A stretch of 64,000 bases of DNA from Loxodes magnus (taxonomy: Eukaryota > Ciliophora > Karyorelictea > Loxodida > Loxodidae). Position 1 is the first letter of the stretch. Each line of letters begins with the position of its first letter. The DNA lies in the NCBI GenBank assembly GCA_946699065.1, contig CAMPDV010000057.1, positions 62,001 through 126,000 on the forward strand. Reading direction: 5' to 3'. This document shows positions 61,205 through 64,000 of the stretch, one piece after another. Position numbers and translations under genes: made by a program. The notes beneath the pieces were generated by a model. The model worked only from the letters and a program-made list of their open reading frames with translations, was not told the origin of the DNA and searched no databases.

Positions 61205-62839
61205 TCAAAGAGTAATCCTTTCGTAGAATAGAATGTAAGCCTCTGACGAGAGCACTGCTTTGTCTCCTACAATTTGAACTGTGCTATCTGAACAGTAATA
61301 TCATATGTTCTACTTATCCTTAATGTAAGCAATATAATGCCCTTAGTTCATTTTCCCTTCATGATTGATAACTGCAAATAGTTTGTATTTAAAGTTCTGC
61401 ATTTTATTGGAAGGATCTTCTTTAAGGATTGAATATTCATCTAAGTTAATTTCCTTAGGAAACTATACTTTGGTGCTATTTTTTCACATTGAGTTGCCAT
61501 GAATTTTGAATCTTTTTAAATGTATAGTCAGGATTTATGGAGGCTAATAAAATGTGAACCTTCGTTGACAATCTTTCTTTTCTTAGCATTTTTCGCAAAT
61601 ATATCTGTCTCGAATTACTTCTACATTAGTGAATTATGAGAGACAGCCAGCTAATGTATTAAAATCTAGGTTTAAATTTTCAGGTGGATATCATAATACT
61701 TCTCCTTATTTCAATTCAGGAACATTTGTAGTTTCAATCAATTCTCTTTACTAGAGCTCTTCATATAATGGCTCTGTAGATTCTTAAGCTTAGTTCTTAT
61801 TTTTTTTCTTTTTCATCTTATTTTTCTTTTTTCCTTCGTTTTCAGGAATTTCTACTGAAATATCAAGAAAGCGATCAAAAGTACGAGATATATTTTAACA
61901 ACTCAGACATTATACTGTCGAACATAAAAAGCCTTGAAAAATTCTCTCGATTATTGATTTCTTTTGCAATTCTAGCTTTGTTACATTATGAGCTTCTGTT
62001 GATAATCCATCCAGCAAAAACCTTAGCAATTCATGAGCATCTTATTATTAATCTTCTTCAAACTACGACTGAAACTTTCTTAGAGCTTATAGAAGGCTTT
62101 AAGGATTAACAGTTCCTTACTTCTCTTACTGCAAATCTTTTAAGACTAGTTTAAATCTTTCATTCATTGTAGGAAGCTTCTTTTCTCCTAGATCTTCAAC
62201 GTATTTTTAAACTAAAGGTTATGTCACTGCAAGTGATTATAGAACGCAGTTGAAATAGCAAGTGTTACCCAAGTTTTAACATCCCATTCTCCTTGCAGGT
62301 TTTCCTCCACGTACTTAATAATTCTAGCCTTTCCCTTAAGCTCTAGAATTTGAATACTTAGATTCTTCATGCTCAGCTTCAAAGTTATCCTAATCTTCTA
62401 ACTCAATTTAAGCGTACTTATTTTCTTCAATTATTACATTTTTATCTTTTTTACGATATCTAGATATAATAGCGATGAGATCAGAGTGAAAGTTGTACAT
62501 TTCTTAGTTTTAAAATATGTTTTCTTCATCTTAAAGGATATCTTCAAATGATATTCTACACTTCTCACAATAAACACTTAGGTTACTCACTTAGATTTTC
62601 AAACTATGACCTTGAGATGATTAGTGGTCTTCTATATGATCCTCACAAAATGGTAATATGCACTATAAGCATAAAACAGGTTTCCTACAATTCGTCTATT
62701 CCTTCTGCTTTTTTTTATCTTTCTTGCTTTTCTTTTGGTGCTTAGGATTGCACTCCTCACATACACTGAAGCAATGATTAGAGTTAAGATGATTGGTTAG
62801 TTTAGGAAGATTGATCTGCTATCAATGTTTGCAAGACAT
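61205..62839 (-). CDS. Ubiquitin-specific protease with zf-UBP domain (USP16/USP45-like)
   Basis: A 544-residue intronless deubiquitinase. Residues 1-120 form a zf-UBP ubiquitin-binding finger (SCKHW, CFSVCEEC, CLQCILPFCEDH, GHSLKIQVSNLSVYCEKC). The UCH/USP catalytic domain has the Cys box GCQNLGNTCYFNCVLQSLA with Cys194, then QQDAHELLRFLLDGL, STVQCLSCQNISRTFDRFLD and the His box GHYIAYIKDKQNIWYYCSD with His501. A Lys-rich insertion (GKKKNKMKKKKNKN) splits the catalytic domain, and a CEKC zinc pair follows. zf-UBP plus a charged mid-domain insert is the USP16/45 layout; USP16 deubiquitinates histone H2A. The order is typical and complete, so it should be active. Trp in IWYYCSD is TGA only about 30 codons before the stop TGA. 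Confidence 0.93.
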
Positions 62840-63320
62840 TTATAAAGATTGGAGATATTTTCTATTTATAATATAACCATTTAAATATACTTTACCATCA
62901 GAAACTTTTCCTACCTCTTTATTATCATCCTCTTTAGATTCTCCTACTATGGTATTCTTATATCATGTAACAGAACTTTATGTATCTTGCTTAGGCTGTT
63001 AGAATATAACCTTTGCTCTTTGTAAAATTTGAAGTTAATTCAGTATCTTGTGCTTGTAAAGTATATTTGGATAGCTAGACTGGAAAGCGTTTGTAAATAT
63101 TAGGATAAAAGCCTCTATTTTCTTGGCTACACTAACTGTTCTTGATGTTTCTTTATTTTTAAATAATGACAGTTGCTCTTAAACTGCACTGAAGCTTCCT
63201 TAGTATTTTAAGATTAAGGGTACCTAGTTAAAATATAGTATTAGCTGGTTTAAAAAGTGAATTAATTAAAGGGTTAGTTTAGGGAATAATTAGTAGTATT
63301 GTTTTAAATTTTGGTACATA
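62840..63320. other. Intergenic, 481 bases (divergent promoters)
   Basis: Between the divergent deubiquitinase and right-edge genes. AT-rich, nothing recognised. Confidence 0.5.
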
Positions 63321-64000
63321 ATGTTTAGCTAGAGCAGACCATTAACTTCTAGAAATGCAAGAGAGTTGTAGCCAACAAGGAGATTAGTCTCATCTAATGA
63401 TTAAAGGAAACCTAACATTTATAGGTTCTTAGAAGAAATGAAGAGAATATAGATGGAAAAGGAGTAAGCGGAATAGAATTCTAATGCTATAGATAATTCA
63501 ACTGAGCTTATCAAATCAAAAACTATCAACTGCATGAAACCTGCTACTCCTAGAATCTGTGAAAAGTCAAGAAGTGATGTGAGATTTAAAAAGCAGATAT
63601 TTTTTACTGAACCTTAGAAAAAGGGAAAACTTAACTAATCTCGCTAGAAAGAATATATATCCCCTTAACCTTCGTTTTAGTCACCAAGGAAAGGATAAAA
63701 CATAATTTTGGCATAGTAGTTCTATGCTCCTAAGAAAGGAATGGTTCATACTTGAGATCTTTGAAACACTTCAGAAAAGGTAACAGTAACTAAATGACTT
63801 TAGTAATAGTACTCATTCTTTAATAATGTCATGCAAACAAAGACACCTAAAAAAAGGCTATATAAGGAAAATTTTGACTTCTATAACTATGCTAGCAATG
63901 AGAACCTTATTCTAAGGATTAATGACTTGAGGAGCAACAAAACTAATTAGAGTCAAAATATTATTAAAAGTGCTTCTACGAAAGAATTATAAGAGGGTAA
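63321..64000 (+). CDS. Basic protein of unknown function (3' partial)
   Basis: The frame starts MFSQSRPLTSRNARELQ at the ATG 63321 and stays open to the right edge (226 codons). It is basic and Ser/Gln-rich with a short helix (IYRFLEEMKRIQMEKEQAEQ) and motifs such as KPATPRICEKSRSDVRF and APKKGMVHTWDLWNT, typical of disordered cytoskeletal proteins. Three Trp are TGA (HTW, DLW, TKW). No domain recognised; the C-terminus is outside the window. Confidence 0.6.

Overview
The window is ciliate nuclear DNA read with an altered genetic code. Every long gene reads only if TAA and TAG mean Gln, and TGA means Trp inside genes but stop at gene ends. For example, the DWW motif of the NDR kinase uses TGA for one Trp, as do the Trp residues of the kelch and aspartic-protease genes. 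That is the karyorelictean code (NCBI table 27; Loxodes/Parduczia type). A Condylostoma-type code (table 28, all three codons ambiguous) is the nearest alternative, because two genes (2010-3179 and 6116-7363) have no TGA close to their apparent end. Introns are tiny (16-22 nt, perhaps one of 14), begin GTAA or GTAT and end in AG. Intergenic DNA is AT-rich and reaches 3.1 kb. I recognise no tRNA, rRNA, transposon, CRISPR array or bacterial signal.

Layout. 1-17.4 kb holds, mostly on +: the ARM-repeat C-terminus of a Cdc7/MAP3K-epsilon-like protein, an ankyrin-like protein, nicotinate phosphoribosyltransferase, an F-box/zinc protein (-), an NDR kinase, an EF-hand/FAM161 fusion, and a RING-B-box-kelch-PH protein. 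18.3-25.6 kb holds a small helical protein (-), an EF-hand 'F-x-P' repeat protein (-) divergent from a membrane-anchored TTL-type ligase (+), and a GIGYF-like translational repressor (-). 27.5-41.9 kb is rich in membrane and secretory genes: a cAMP-receptor-like GPCR, a membrane-anchored aspartic protease, a coiled-coil protein, a Cys-rich surface protein with a triplicated module, a FAM135 lipase, a secreted acidic triplicate-repeat protein and a LITAF protein. 42-64 kb holds a large beta-propeller protein, a BLTP2/FMP27/SABRE bridge lipid-transfer protein, a four-exon coiled-coil protein, a second F-x-P repeat protein, a USP16/45-like deubiquitinase and a truncated basic ORF at the right edge.

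The genes do not form one pathway. Themes typical of a large ciliate recur: cilium/centrosome proteins (FAM161, NDR, TTL, F-x-P proteins), ubiquitin (F-box, RING, USP), membrane contact and endolysosome (BLTP2, FAM135, LITAF) and surface/secreted proteins. No new defence-like or mobile system was found. The most interesting signals are code usage at gene ends, the miniature introns, several domain fusions and two uncharacterised triplicated extracellular modules. All homology calls come from reading motifs by eye; none was checked by a database search.
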